A stretch of DNA of 64,000 nt from Fragilariopsis cylindrus CCMP1102 (taxonomy: Eukaryota; Bacillariophyta; Bacillariophyceae; Bacillariales; Bacillariaceae), in the NCBI GenBank assembly GCA_900095095.1, contig FMBT01000429.1, positions 1 to 64,000 on the forward strand, written 5' to 3'. Each line of letters starts with the position of its first letter. The stretch's first letter is position 1. Positions 37,262-50,000 of this stretch are shown here, one piece after another. Position numbers and translations under genes: made by a program. Below the pieces are notes generated by a model. It did no database searches. It saw only the letters and a list, made by a program, of their open reading frames with translations, and had not been told where the DNA came from.

Positions 37262-37906
37262 TTTAAAGTAAATAAAAATAAAGGAACGTAAGTGAGTGAG
37301 AGATGATGGAAACGAAATACCACTAAGCTTCACTTGGTATTTCTAATAGTAAAGGATATATAATAAGTAAGTTGATTTTTTATGTAATATTATCTAGTTA
37401 TTCATATTATGTTAGTTTACTATAATATAGTCCTATTTGAATTTCCCAATGGATTGCTGCGAATTTTTTCCTCTACATTTCATTCCAAACACATAATCGA
37501 TTTTTCTTTCTTCTTGGATGCGATTGATTCATTCCATTCATAATATCATTATTTTATTTCATTTAGTTTCTTTTTCTACCTGTATCCTACTTTTTTTTAT
37601 GTTGTTCATCTTCTGTGTATTATTTATTTTATTGCTCCCCAATATTTCACTAATAATCTATTTTCGTTCGTTCGTGTACATGTCAAAATGCTCTCGTCGC
37701 AAACTGTCCAGCGCTGGAACATCCTCGATTTAAAAAAATAGAAAATCAGCGAAAATTCATAACCCCTCGCGCGCGCGCGATTCATTTTCAAACGGCTATA
37801 TTTCCCGAGTTGATTTCCTATTTTTTTGAAATCGAGAGGTTGTTCCACAGGCACAACGATGATTGATGAACAGGCAGCAAATATAGATGGATAGACATGC
37901 ATTTAC
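37262..37906. other. Intergenic region between metacaspase and CAND1 3' ends
   Basis: No gene seen. It contains a CG dinucleotide run at about 37768-37780 flanked by AT-rich sequence and long TTTTATTT stretches. Confidence 0.6.
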
Positions 37907-40900
37907 TTATCTCTCCTCTTCGATAGCATCAAGTGCCGAGCGGAATTTTGAATTACCTTTAATACGTTCGACGAATTCAGCAAATTTACGTGAATTCATT
38001 GTACCTTCAACCTTCGATAAGGCAACCATAGTACGAAGTGCAGATTTCTTCCAATCGATTAAACGTTCTAATTCTGTTCCAGTTTTAGTACCGACTTTCT
38101 ATTCATCGTCTTTTCAAGTGGTTCTACAAAAGTTTCAACAGCAGCAACCATATATGTCGGTTGACGTACACACATTGTCATAACAATTTGATGTGCCTGT
38201 AATTGGATATCTTCAACGTCCTTGAGTGTAGCTGCTAATACTGGCATGAAAGTTCCAATATCTAAACTGCCTGGTAAGTTCTCGAGGGATGTTGTAAAGA
38301 TTGATAGTGCCGCTTTGCGTAAAGGCAAAGCATCATCGACCGTATGACTAAATGGACCAAGGTCGATCTTACGTTGCAACTTGAAAGTAGCAACTTCATA
38401 CAGTGCGGGAGTGATTTGATCTTTCATAATATTACTACAGAAACAAGTTGGGGCATATGATGTACGGCAGAATATACCATTAATAATGCCGCATTACGTG
38501 CACCTAATTCCTTTTGGTCCAGCAGTAATAATTTTAATATTTTCGGAACGTAAGGTGACAATTGTGTGGGATCAGCTTTACCAGCAATTGCATGCTTTAA
38601 GGAAATAGCAACCGTCCAACAAACGAATGCATTCTTCTTCGAGACAGTATCATCGGCATCGACGGTACACTTATCGGTAACAGTAATTGCCGAATGATCT
38701 TCTGCCATTTTACATAACTTATCACACATTATTGCAGGTTGCATACACGTTAAGCTACCTAAGCATTCTGCAACCATTGATCGGATACCTTCCTTTTCGT
38801 CTGATGCATGATTGATTAAATGAGGCAAGATAAGTGGAAGGGTCGATGCGATACCATCCCCACCAGATTGTGCATACGAGGACTGAATAAAACCACGCAA
38901 TGCCGATAACAACAAGTATTGTTTCTTTTCATTGGTATCATTTTCTTCTAAAGAATTCACAATGCTGGTAGGAATACAGATTGTGTATCACCAACAGCTG
39001 CACGTCCCAATGAGTACGCTGACGCATTCTTCAAATCTTCGGAGGGTGAATCAAAGTATCCCATATAAATCGCATTCAATTTCTTGGGAATATCATCGTT
39101 ATCAGAAATCGATCCTAGATCGACCATCCGTCCTAGATCACCCAATACCAATAATGATAATTGGACTTTGCGTAATTCCTCTTCATCAGTTGGTGTAGAT
39201 GATTTGTTCAGTACTTTGAGGAAATCTGTAACAACGCCCTGTTGTTTACTCGATGTGGTAGCTGATGTAATAACAGCAATACATTGCGCTAGGTTATAAA
39301 TAGCATGTTTACCGGAAGCAGATTCCGATGCTTTCGATAAACGACCGTGTAGCATATCTAATACTTCTTGAAAATCAACAGCATCGGAAATAACAATTTG
39401 TTCAAGTAAAGCAAGGAGTGATTCCAATGCTAGATCTTGCAGTAACGGTGATGTAGACAAGACCAATGCTCGGGTAATAAATGATCCTTAACACTTGGTC
39501 CAGAATCGGGACAAACTTTAAGTGCCGAGATAGATGCACGACTGTTGTCGTTTCAGTGTGTGTGAGTACAAAACGGCGAAACGAAAGAAATCGGACAGAG
39601 AACAGATCAGTGTGTGTGAGAGAGAAAGAGAGAGATGACGTGTTAAAAAACACACAACAAAAATAAATCTAAACTTACAGACTTAAATGACTAATATGTA
39701 AATCAGTATCAATAACTAAATCAGCTAATTCTTCAAGTAATGATGAATATAATTCCGTTGCAACCTTTTTGGGTTTAATTGTTGAACCATGATTTGTTAT
39801 AACAACATCTAATGCTTCAAGAGATGTTTGTCGTAATGAACGCGATTGCATTTTTAAAAATCCAGACATAGTTGTTATGGAATCACCTAATATACCTTTA
39901 TTATTTATACCGGTACCAGTAGCAAAATCAATGTCGCGACCATTTTTACTAGAACAAATTGAACTAAATGTTTTGATTGCTGGTATACGTGTTGTCTCAT
40001 TAGTTAAACGTTCTAATAATAATGTTGACAAGCGTGAGATATGTTCTTTTTGTAAATTAGTATGTAATTCACTTAATAAGGACGATGTTGCTAATAATGC
40101 GCATTCTTTAATTTCTTGATCAACATCACGTGCTGCCAATAATGGTTCAATACTATCATATAAACGAATAGCAATATCGGTTGTTTCTTTTTTTGTACCA
40201 GTATCAGTAGTACCACTAAAGAATTTCGGTACAGCTGCTAATGCTCTAAGTGCTTCTGCAATTACTTTATACCAATGTTCTTTAGTTGCATTGCATAGCT
40301 GTGGCAGTAATGCACTAGATAATCCCTCACGGATATGATTTGGATTGTGATTATTTGATTCTAACATGGCAACAATCAATGATAATGCATCTAATCGTAA
40401 TGCCTTACTTGTTGTATCTGCCTTATGATGATTCCCGCCAATGTTAGCATCTTCATCTTTGTCATCGTCATTACCGTCACCTAAAAATGTTTGTACATGT
40501 GTAAATACAGATAAAATTTCATCCTTACCACCTACACCACCTGGTGCCATACACAATGTACTTAATAAACTTAATGCATATGACTTCGATCGTTCATTGC
40601 CCTTTTTAATACCCATTAATTTTTCACATCCTTTCACAATTGCTGGTGCATATTTACCTTGTAAATCAACAATTGTAGTAGCAACGTCGGATGTTTCATC
40701 CATTTTAGTATCATCATTATCAACGTTACTACCACTAAATTTTAAATTAGATGTATTATGATTCGATGTAATTTCTGTTGTTGTTACTTGTAATAATTTC
40801 GTGAATGTTTCAAGTATACCAACACGACAATTTTCTTCACGTTCTTTAAATCTACCAACTAATGCAGATGCAACACAATCCACAGTCTTTTTACGTCGTA

Positions 40901-42691
40901 CCAAATATGATTTGGACCATAGAAAACCAGGATTATGTTTTTTTGTTTCAACAACAGCCAACAAAGATCGGATGGCAGACCGCCGAACCTTCCATGATTC
41001 GTCATCGTCGTCGTCATCATAAAAACCATCATCTCCATCATCTTCATATCCACCGTCATCATCACCTCCATAACCACTTGTATATCCATAATCACTGTCA
41101 TCATCTTCCTCCATACCATTACCATCCCCATCAGCAGCCTTTTCTTCATCCTCGATACCGTATGAATAATTGGGATCATAACTCATATAAGCGAGTGCAG
41201 CTTGTATAATTTTATCTAAATGTGGCTCGACTTGTGTTGGACATTTTTGTACAAATGATTCAAATCCCATAAAACATGATTCACGTAATTCATTTGCCTT
41301 TGATTTTTGATTTTGATTCACACAAAAGATAAGGGAGGGAGGATAGCGAGTTAAGTTAGTGATCGATAGGTAATAAGGATGAAGGAGGGAGGCGAAGGAA
41401 CAAAGATTGATGCGACCACCATTTGAATTCGAAAAAAGGAGCGATATAGGACGGAACGGACGGGACAAAATCTAAAGATAAAACTTACCATTTGTACCAC
41501 AGCGTCATCCACATCTTGTGAACTATCATCACCGGCAGCATTCATTACATCATCGTCAATATCGGCATCATCCTCCTCATCGCAGTCTTCATCATCACCA
41601 GTGGATGCTTTTTCTGGATTAGTAAATGTTAAAAATATTGGAATTATTCTATCAATTTGTGGTTGTTGGAGTCGATGACCAACAGCACCACTAATTGTAC
41701 ACATGGTTCGAATTAATGCACGAGTATTTTCCATATTACTTCCACCAATAGTATTATTGTCTTCAATTTGACTTAAGAGTCGTTCCACTGCACTCACTAA
41801 TAAGGCATCACTTAAAACAATACTTAAACAACCTAAGGCAGTCCCTGCTCTTTTACGCACCACCGGTGATGTTTGTTCATCTCCCTTATTACTAATCAAT
41901 TGCAGACAAATTTGTAAGACCGGTTCATGTTGTCGTGTTACAGCAATACTAGTAGCACCAAATCGACCCAATAAGTCAGTTAAGACATCTAAACAACTTA
42001 AGACAATTTCTTCTTTTTCTTTTGCTTCTGCTGTTTCTTTTGCGGTTGCTGCAGGATCTTGATCTTGATCGTCATCGTCGTTATCGATTTTAATAGGTCT
42101 ATTCTTTCCACCATTATTGGAACCGGTTGACGAAGAAGTAGTACTATTACGGATACCATCTAATAAACGTGTAATTAAACGATTGGAGGTCGAATCCCCC
42201 ATCGTACTGGGTATCGTTTTGACTAACGTCCGTAATCCGATCGAGTACACATCACGTAATTCACTTTTACCTGCATCTAAGACTTGATCCGTTAAGGAAT
42301 CACCAATTTCTAAGACTAATTCTTGTGGTACCGTTTGTAACAGAACACCTAATGTTTTTACCGCCACGGCCTGTACATCATTTGACTTATCATGTAACAA
42401 TCGCAATACTGCGGTACATATTCGACGTTCGGTCGAGGAATCAAAATTCTTGGTAGTGGCATTGGAATTTGATTTTGATATATTCGAATTCGAATTCGAA
42501 TCCCCGGAAGATGATGACGACAATGAAGTGGGACGCTTAAGTAGTTCACATAAATCACTGGTTGCCATATAACGTTCATCCTTGTCATAATGTTCTGTCT
42601 TTTTCAATAATGCATTAATACTGGAAGAAGAACTGGATGACGACGACGATGAACGAGAACCATGATGATGGTGATGACTACTACTACTCAT
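37907..42691 (-). CDS. CAND1: CAND1/TIP120, cullin-associated NEDD8-dissociated protein
   Basis: Minus-strand exons 42691-41489, 41297-39679 and 39541-37907 follow the full length of animal CAND1. Matches include LLKKTEHYDKDERYMATSDL at the N-terminus, then YDPNYSYGIEDEE and SWKVRRSAIRSLLAVVETKK, GRFKEREENCRVGILETF, LDIGTFMPVL, and LGPFSHTVDDALPLRKAAL in the C-terminal TIP120 domain. The final segment (TELERLIDWKKSALRTMVAL) matches the known C-terminus. CAND1 wraps cullin-RING ligases and exchanges their substrate receptors. Extra acidic and Ser/His-rich insertions make the protein about 1,480 residues against about 1,230 in human. In exon 3 the frame changes by one base near 38097, 38435, 38955 and 39470, each curable by one base in a short homopolymer, while conservation continues on both sides. 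I treat it as a functional gene with consensus errors; a pseudogene is the alternative. Confidence 0.9.
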
Positions 42692-42937
42692 CTTGAATGA
42701 ATCCTTGATTTTTATTGTATTTTTAATTCTTCCGAGAAGGTTTTTGACTGACTGACTGACGATGGCAGTGGTGGTAAAAGTGGGTGTGTGGGGGGAAAAG
42801 GAAGAGAGGTCTTTTGTGGTGGAATTTCTTTTTTCTTTTTCTTGACCTTGGTAGTCGTGAATTTAGATTTCAATTAAAAATAAACTAGCTGATAGATGTA
42901 GTTGTGTAAGCGAGGCAGCGTGTGAACTGAACGAACT

Positions 42938-42990
42938 CAATTCAAATTCAAATTCAAATTCAAATTCAAATTCAAATTCAAATTCAAATT
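42938..42990. repeat. (AAATTC)n hexanucleotide array
   Basis: About nine tandem units, followed by GTTTT/GATTT pentamer runs. Confidence 0.9.
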
Positions 42991-43243
42991 TGTTTTGTTT
43001 TGTTTTGATTTGATTTGATTTGAGGAAGGAAGGAAGGGGTTGATGGTACTGTTTACTTGTCTATCTTTCTTAATGAAAGTAAGATATTGATAGATAGAGA
43101 TAGGATAAGTAAGTAAGTAAGTAGTCTACTTGAACGAAAGACTAACAATTCTTTTCTTGATTTTTTTGTTGACAGTCACGATTGTTTTTTTTTTTTTTAA
43201 TTTAAAAAATGCCACGATTTTTTAATTGTCGAAATTGAAATGA

Positions 43244-43285
43244 AATGAATTGAATTGAATTGAATTGAATTGAATTGAATTGAAT
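43244..43285. repeat. (GAATT)n pentanucleotide array
   Basis: About eight tandem units, starting from a variant GAAATGAAAT. Confidence 0.9.
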
Positions 43286-43964
43286 GTATGAATCAATAAT
43301 CTGCTTTCCAATAATCGAGACGGTAGTAATAACTCAGATTGAGGATGTACTATACGATGATATGAATGAATGATATATTGTTGTATTGTTGTATCGCAAC
43401 AACAAATGATTATGATGTAGTAGTTGTCGTTAGTAGCTTGCTGAAGTGCTGTCGTTTCTTGATGGTTTGCGTGGGTGGGCTGTGTGCATTATTGCGTTCT
43501 TATTTCGTGGTTTTGCGCGGTGGGCAATCCTAACAATATAAAAAGATTTTGGATCTCAAGCACTCCTCACTCCTGCCTGGCTGTTTGATGTCCTGTCGAG
43601 GCAAGCGTCACACAACGCGGCAGATACTAGTAGAAGTGAAAAAATAATTCGATGAGCAATGAACCAAAAAGAAAGAAAAATGAGATTTAATTTAGCTAAT
43701 TCGCGCGCTTGCTTTTGGCTTTGATTGTTGTTGCTTTTTGTTATTGTGTTTCTACTGTAGTACAGCGCGCGTTTCGCGGGATTTACTTTGACGACCCATT
43801 CGACTCAATCGAATGCCCCCAAATCCCTCTCCCCCAAATGATAGATGGATGGATTGAATCTTGGGCCGGAATACACAATCATGCACACTCATCATGCACA
43901 CACACATACATATTATGACACATGCACACATATTGTATCTTAACGTATGTTGCATTGTATTGTC

Positions 43965-46749
43965 CTTTGCTCGACTTGTATACAAGGATTTCCCACATAC
44001 CTCTTATATTGTTTTTATTTGTTTTGGTGATAATGGTTTCGATTCATCTACTCTTTCATACTGCACCTTCTGTCCAAATTCTGGCCTGTGGTATTTTGAT
44101 GGTGCTTTGTCTTAGTATTCTTTTTAGTGCTTTTTTTACATAATATCCTTTCATTGATAATTTTACCTCTCTTTTTGTGTAGTTCCAATCTAAATCGGTT
44201 CCTATTGTATGTATTTTGATCCTGTATAATCTGATTTTACATGGTAGTTTGCTTCAATTGAGTTGATCGAGTGATTGGCATCTTCTTTTCTGAAGTACTG
44301 TACGCCAAAGTCATCAAACACTAGTGTGAATGTGGTCTTTCTTATTTTGTGTTTCCACAGTCCTGGTGTTCTTTTAACTGTTGGATGGTATGTCCAAATA
44401 TAGCTAGATTTTTGATGAGATCTTGGTTAGCATGGTAGTATCCAGATTGAGACAAACCATATATTGCACCTGTTACTTCCATGTATACGTGCCCATCTTG
44501 GTCTATGAATTTAGCTGTGTTGTATTCCAGTTTAATTTCTCCTGGTATCAAGTTACTGTGGATTCACATGTATTCTGGTGATAGTAGTTTTGTATTCAAA
44601 AATACATGTTTCCAATGTTGATGCACATGTATCGTGCTCCTTTGTTTGCTCTAGAGATAGTTTTTAATCCTGCTGTATCAGTACTTGTTTTGCCTTCATC
44701 GTCAAGTCTATCTCCTCATACGGTTCATCTTGTTCAATATGTTTCAGCTTTTTGTGGTCTGATGTCACTATAGAATTGAGCATAGGTGATCTTCTTGTTC
44801 TTGGGAATGTAATAGTCACACTTCTTGACTAGATGCATTGTGTCTGTTACTTTTACCTTATCTTCTTCAACTCTTGTATTTCCTACTCCTTGTATTGTCC
44901 TGCCAAATTCATTTGCACTTGATAGTAGTTGCCATTTTCTTCCTACCTCAGGGTCCTCATGGTTGATTAACAGCTTTCAAGCTATAAGGATTATTGTGGT
45001 ATTTTACAAGTGACAAATCTGTTGCAATAATTCCTTTTAATTCTTCAAATGCTATTGTTGTAACACCTACCTTACATAGTGTTCTCAATTTGTAAGGTGT
45101 TGAGGTGGATCCAATTTTGGTTCACATTTTCTAACTCCTGATTCATGATTTCATTTTTTACTGTTGGTTTGTTTGTTGATCTAATACCTTTTCTAATCAT
45201 GTGCATGTGTCCCATTGTTGCCAATATTGATTTTGGTAGGTGCTTTGCTTGTTAGAACGGGGAATGAGGTCATTGTCAATGGCATTACACAGTATTTTTA
45301 CCGGTAAGGATCCTAGTTGCATTCATTTAGGTATGCCATCAATTTGCTGTTGTTGGTTGGGGGTATGTACTGTCTGCTGCATGTGCCATTGGTACTGGAG
45401 GTAGTGCTTATGCTATTATATTCACTTTGTATGATGTTTTACTACTGGTGGTATCATCCAAAGTGTGGATATTTTGTCTCAAATTCCCTTGAATATAATT
45501 TTATCATTTCTTATTACCACACTCTTATCCTTTGTTAGATTGATTGCACATCCATCATCTACTGCTAGCACCAGTAATGATAGTAGTTGTGATTATTTCA
45601 TTCCATTGAAATGGTATGCTGTGATGCTGTTTTTGCTTTTGTAGATAGTTCCGGTATTTCTAATGCTGTTGCCTCTACATAATCCATGGAGGGAGTGGTT
45701 GTTTGCACAGATCACTTTGACTTCATTTTTTGGCTATTCTTTTTACTACCTTTGTTTGGGAAGAAATGCCCAGTTGCACATCTTCTAGTATTGTTGCTAG
45801 TGCTGTTTTAAAGAGACTTTTAGTTTCTTTCTTATTATCATTTAGTGGTGAAATTTCAGTTCATTGTGTCATTCCTCTAACCCTTTCATGGTCTGAGATG
45901 TACATTTCGAGTAGATCCGCACATGGTATTGGCTGCTGTTGCTTCTTTTTTGTGAATTTCTGGTTGATGTATGTACATGTTATGCTGGTATGTTTTATAT
46001 CAAATCCATAAGTCCAACAGTAGTAATTGTCATTGCACCATCTTCTGGACGTTCTAATTCCTCCATCATTGTTTCATCTGGGGAAGCTGCTGCTGCCCAG
46101 TGTTCTGTGTATTGTCTTCCTCCTTTTTCACCTTTGCTTCCTTTTCCTCCACTTCCACTTTCAAGGCAATTGATTTTATCAGTCAGTGCTTTGACTATTG
46201 CGGGACTGTAGTTGTATCTGTTTTGTCATGAGTGCAGCATATAGTTGTGCTGTTTGTCTTTCAAGTAGGTCAATCTTGTCATTTGCTTCTACTGTTGCTT
46301 GTGCTAATATCCTTCGATTTCCTTTGTTCTCATCAACTTGTTCCTTTACCGCACATGCAATTCCAATTGCATTTAATGTACCTCTATATCACTCTTGTTG
46401 TTGTTGATTGCTTTGGTGAAGTAGGATTTGGATTGTTTCCATGTTTTGTCAGCCCGTGGTAGTTGCTCCCTCCATGTTTCTACATCTAATTTCAAATCTA
46501 TGTGTTTCTTGAACTGATTTAGTCCATGACGGATGAGGGTTGCTTCATCTGTAGTTTCATTCAATGAATCAAGGGTGTTTTTTCCTTGCATCTTGTACTG
46601 TTTTGAAGTACACCTGGGGTTCCTCATTTATTTGGATCTTAGTTCTGTTCGAGGATCTTGTGTAGTGCTATAATCTGGTCTGCCACATCTTCCGGTTGGA
46701 CATATTGGTCCATTAGATGATAAAATAAATGAATTGCAGTGTATCTCCA
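43965..46749 (-). mobile_element. Old Ty1/copia relic (CoDi-like), truncated
   Basis: Minus-strand fragments resemble the neighbouring copia element part by part: reverse-transcriptase region (about 43970-44830, including YMEVTGAIYGLSQSGY), a strongly shortened integrase/linker region, and gag-like sequence (about 45550-46745). The RNase H region and an LTR are missing at the left end. The relic is heavily broken (ten or more breaks) and more diverged than its neighbour, hence older. It ends exactly where the LTR of the next element begins, as expected if that element inserted into it. Confidence 0.8.
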
Positions 46750-47016
46750 TGTTAAGCTACGATGTAGTTGGGTTATAAACTAATGTCTAAAGTTATTATG
46801 AGCTATCTTATCTTAGCGTCCTAACTGGCTAGTTGGATCCTATTACAACTGATCCATCACTCATAGGCGATTCTAGCTAATGAGTGGTTGATATTGAGTT
46901 GATTTGAATGGGTCAAGCTCGCCTGGTGGTAACTGCCAAGCTGGGCTGTTGTATTTGAATACTTACTAGTAACGGGTTTGCGCGCCCCACTCGCTAGTGA
47001 CTTGAGTATCTCATCA
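46750..47016 (-). repeat. 3' LTR of the copia element
   Basis: 267 bp, TG...CA ended (plus-strand text TGTTAAGCTACGAT to GAGTATCTCATCA). The last part of the pol reading frame runs into it. Confidence 0.85.
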
Positions 47017-50000
47017 CACCCTTGCAGTGTAGCTGGGCTTTTGCCTTCTTCGTATAGATATATTGGACGTAGTGCTCTGTGTACTGATGTTGGTTGTACT
47101 TTTGATTGGTAGTCTGCTAGATTTATTTCCCCTGGTGCCCAGAATACTTTTAGTTGCTTCTTTTCAACTCGATCCTGTACCCAGTAAAATCTCATGTCCA
47201 TGGATTTCGATGCTTTCTGTTTAACTGTTTTGTTCATTATTCCGTCTGCAGTACTGTTGTCTGTTCTCATGGGCGTTGGTGGTTGTGGATGTTTTAATTC
47301 TTCTAGTGTTGTTCTCATTGGCATTACTTCTTTTGCATTCATGTACAAGGCGCCACATTCTGCTTCAGCTGCCGATTGCATGACTGCTTTGATGACCTTT
47401 GCTAAGATGAAAACTGCTCCATTGAACAGTAAGCCATCCATGTCTCCTAGATAGTGGTATCCTGATGCTCTACTTCTTGATTTTGGTGCTACTTGGTAGG
47501 CTGCATCACTGTCGACTGTTAATATCATATCACTTGCTCTGTAGATAATTTCTGCTTCTGGATGAGTTGCACAGTAATTTAAAAAGTATTCTAGTGCATC
47601 CTGTGTTTCTTGGGTTCCTTTTGTTGCTGCAATGCATAATTCATTCAGTGTATGATGCATGGTACCATCAATTCCTCGACATGTATATAGAAATTTTCCA
47701 CATACTTTCTGTATTGTTTCTATTTGCTTTGGTGATAGTTTTTCTGATATATCTTGTCTTTCATACTGTACTTTTGTCCAAATTCTGGTTGGTGGAACTT
47801 GGCTGGTGCATCAAATGGTTTGGTTGGTTTCTTGTGTTGGAATTCTTTTAGTGCTTTGATCACATAACCTTTCATTGATAATATTACTTCTCCTTTTTCA
47901 TAATTCCAAGCCAAATCAATTCCAATATATTTTGATCCGGTCCAATCAACTTTGACTGGATAACTTGCTTTGATTGCGTTGATTAAGTGGTCCGCATCTT
48001 CTTTGCTGAAGTACTGTACTCCAAAGTCATCCACTACTAGGGTGAATGTAGTCTTTCTTGTTTCGTGTTCCCACAAACCTGGTGTTCTTTTCACTGGATG
48101 GTATCCATATGGGGCTAGGTTCTTGATTAGATCTTGGTTTGCTAGATATCCTGATTGTGCTAGTCCATATATTGCACCTGTTATCTCCATGTAGACATAT
48201 CCATTTTCATCGGTGTAGGCTTCAGTATTATATTCTTGTTTGATTTCATCAGGGATTAGATCTTTGTGAATTCTCATGTACTCTGGTGATAGTAACTTTG
48301 TGTTCAGGTACATATTTCCAATGTCAATGCATAGGTATTTTGCTCCTAGTCTTGCTCTTGAGATGGTGCTGTTTAGGTGAATCTTGATTGTTTCTAATCC
48401 TGCAGTATCGGTGCTTGTCTTGCCTTCATAATCATCCAACCTATCTCCACCAGCTGTCATTCGTGTCCTATGGATTTCAGCTTTTTGTAATCTTATCTCA
48501 CTGACAAATCGGGCGTACGTGATTTTCTTGTTCTTGGGGATGTCTTTCTTGTGAATCAAGTGCATTGTATCAGTGCCTTCTATTCTATCTTCTTCTTTCC
48601 TTGTCTTACCTACTCCTTGCATTGTTCTTCCAAATTCATTTGCTCCGGATAGTTGCCACTGTTTCCTAATTTCTGGATCCGAATGATTGATTAGATGCCT
48701 GTATTCTAACATTTTGGATGTTACTTCATCAAATACGGGCATTGCATGGTGTAGTGGTAGGTCTGACTCGTTGAATGCATTGAATGCCATCTTCATCGCT
48801 TGTCTTTTGTGATTTGCCGATTTAGCCTGTAGACTTGATCTTGTTAATCTTTTCAATTGATCTATTTCTGTATTGGCTGTAATGATATGTTTTTCAACTG
48901 TCTTGTGCCGTAGCTCCTCCGAATCACCATCGTCGTATTCAATCATATAGTACTCTCTATCTTTGTCGTATGATGAGATAATCCCATTGTGGTTGGTCTT
49001 TTTGAATGATTTTCTAATCCTAGTACCAACGGTATGTGGTACTATTTCCTCTGCAATTCGCGATAATTTAGTCCTTAATGCACTGGGCCCTTCACAATTT
49101 TCTGGAAATCGCACTGATTTAGTTCTTTTTCTACTGGACCGTTCACTAATTGGAGCAGATTTAGTTGTTAATCTGTTTAGTACTCGTTGTAATCGATCTG
49201 TTGTTGTTGTTGTTGTTGTTGTTACTGCCACCCTTGGAGAATGATTACAGTTGTTGTTGTTGTTTACATCCACCCTTGGAGCTGCTACAGCAGTTTCTAA
49301 CACCCTTGGAGTTGGTGCAGCCATTGCTGTTTCAATTCTAGTTGGTGGTGTAAATATCTTTTTTAATTGCTCCATTGCGTCGTTGACGACTGTGCCTTGT
49401 TGTAGGAATGGAGTTGCTGGGTGTGGTGCTTGTAGTATCTCAGCTAGATCTTCAGCTGCTCTTGCTAATCGATCTGTTGTTGCTGTTGTTGGCATATCTA
49501 CTTTTTCTGGAAAGAATTCAATGGTGTTGGTCGTTCGGATGCCTTTTGTTTCAGGGATGTAACTGATGTAGTTCCTGTAGTGCTTCATTGCCGGGCCGAT
49601 GTAGTAACCAACTACTCCGTGACATGCCCATGCTCCTCTCTCCATTGCTCTTTCATGTACCACTACTTTGCATCCTGGTGGAGCTAGTGGTGTTTTGTTG
49701 AAGTCAAAATTACCCCATACTTGTTGGTATGCAGATAATTTTGGATTGATTCTGGAAGGCCTGCACATATTTAATGTCATTACTGCTTGTTTGATGATAC
49801 GGTCCCATTGCTTTGCTGGGAATGTACTGTCGCAACCATAGAGTACTGCAATGAAGTGGTTTTTGAATGTCTGGATTGCCCTTTCTGCATGGTTCAATCG
49901 ATGATCACCTGGGGATGCTATTTGGTAGTCTAATCCTTTCTTCTCAATTTCTAATATCAATTCCTTTGAAGTTTCATTGTCTAATCGGTGGAGTACCGGA

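Larger units (their letters stand above)
42692..43964. other. Intergenic region rich in microsatellites
   Basis: No gene seen. This is the upstream region of CAND1. It carries hexanucleotide and pentanucleotide arrays (listed separately), a T-run at about 43186-43198, AAGT runs near 43110 and short CACA runs near 43890-43930. Confidence 0.6.

Noticed and set aside
37768-37780. CG run as a possible Z-DNA or regulatory site
   Set aside because: A short alternating CG run alone is not evidence of function; similar runs occur at 3785 and 21831.
40859-41209. Open frames on both strands with Met/Val/Asp or His repeats
   Set aside because: Shadows of the acidic insert of CAND1 exon 2.
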